Shown piece after piece: positions 63,767-64,000 of a DNA stretch of 64,000 bases. The position numbers were made by a program, and so were the translations under genes. The notes beneath the pieces are model-generated. The model was not told the origin of the DNA and searched no databases. It saw only the letters and a program-made list of their open reading frames with translations. How positions within the stretch are numbered: position 1 is the first letter of the stretch; the number at the start of each line of letters is the position of its first letter. The DNA is from Caldanaerovirga acetigignens (GTDB taxonomy: Bacteria > Bacillota > Thermosediminibacteria > Thermosediminibacterales > Thermosediminibacteraceae), in the NCBI RefSeq assembly GCF_900142995.1, contig NZ_FRCR01000002.1, forward strand, positions 1-64,000. The letters run 5' to 3'.

Positions 63767-64000
63767 CAAACAACCCCCTTTCTTTTTAGTTCCGCAATTG
63801 CCTCAGTTAGAACGTAATATATCATAGCGATGCCTGAGATAGGAATAACCGCATAAAGGAAGGCCGAGTTCAGTTTTAGGCCCGGCATGTAATTCCCGGT
63901 AGCTACTTGACTCATTTTGATGCCTTCTTTTATCATGAATATAGAGAAGCCAAAAATCATTACCCTCTTTATCCAGTCTAAAATCTTCAACACTCCTGCG
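63766..64000 (-). CDS. TRAP transporter small permease (DctQ), partial
   Basis: The C-terminal roughly 78 residues of a DctQ-type protein, open to the window edge; family members are about 160 residues. Two hydrophobic segments remain, with PGLKLNSAFLYAVIPISGI as the typical last helix. It precedes and touches the DctM gene. The periplasmic-type solute-binding subunit (DctP) is presumably further right. Confidence 0.85.
   Translation of the reverse strand, partial: AGVLKILDWIKRVMIFGFSIFMIKEGIKMSQVATGNYMPGLKLNSAFLYAVIPISGIAMIYYVLTEAIAELKRKGVV

Overview
The window reads as a chromosomal piece from a spore-forming, anaerobic, probably thermophilic Clostridia-type Firmicute (Thermosediminibacterales/Thermoanaerobacterales-like; the order is my inference). 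The support is an S-box methionine operon, alpha/beta SASP, SpoIIR and a GerA receptor, S-layer and SLH surface proteins, FmdE, a TRAP uronate operon, many GTG/TTG starts and strong AAGGAGG ribosome binding sites. It opens on the 5' end of a 16S rRNA gene read leftwards. Most genes also read leftwards, so replication probably enters from the right.

Layout. 1-0.66 kb: start of an rRNA operon with two consensus promoters. 0.9-3.5 kb: a decayed OFA-type MFS gene, an intact MFS exporter and a B3/B4 protein. 3.5-10.7 kb: a secreted SLH-anchored M6 protease, an IS remnant, a truncated group IIC intron sitting just behind a terminator, and the S-layer gene with a long structured leader. 10.8-18.7 kb: a Lon-like protease, an antitoxin with a wrecked toxin, pyrG, an MBL hydrolase, a decayed sigma-54 activator and argS. 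18.8-22.9 kb: a metal/siderophore-type ABC importer between FmdE and TrmO genes, behind a NikR-like dyad. 22.9-25.5 kb: a type II restriction-modification pair between IS remnants. 25.6-29.1 kb: SAM riboswitch, metNIQ and an amino-acid racemase.

29-39.3 kb is rich in wall and sporulation genes: asparaginase, murI, a peptidoglycan-binding/beta-propeller protein, SASP, an Orn/Lys/Arg decarboxylase, spoIIR, and gerA genes with a small membrane protein. 39.5-41.4 kb: an ACT protein and UPF0210. 41.4-52.3 kb: a three-gene surface operon (a 2291-residue protein with 21 IPT/TIG repeats plus two SLH proteins). Next to it lie a DnaA-box cluster and a secreted polysaccharide deacetylase. 53.9-64 kb: a hexuronate operon (TRAP transporter, M24-fold protein, IolB-like isomerase, UxaB, UxaA, IclR regulator, Eda, KdgK), followed after a terminator by an FAH-family hydrolase.

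The parts connect as follows. The uronate operon would import hexuronates and convert them through tagaturonate/altronate and KDG to pyruvate and glyceraldehyde-3-phosphate. No uxaC is visible, and the IolB-like protein may fill that step. The most novel-looking items are the NikR-like operator on the TrmO-ABC-FmdE operon, the DnaA-box cluster far from any visible dnaA, the uronate operon with an IolB protein and an M24-fold protein that has lost metal ligands, and the SAM-controlled racemase. I saw no CRISPR array, tRNA gene or intact transposon.
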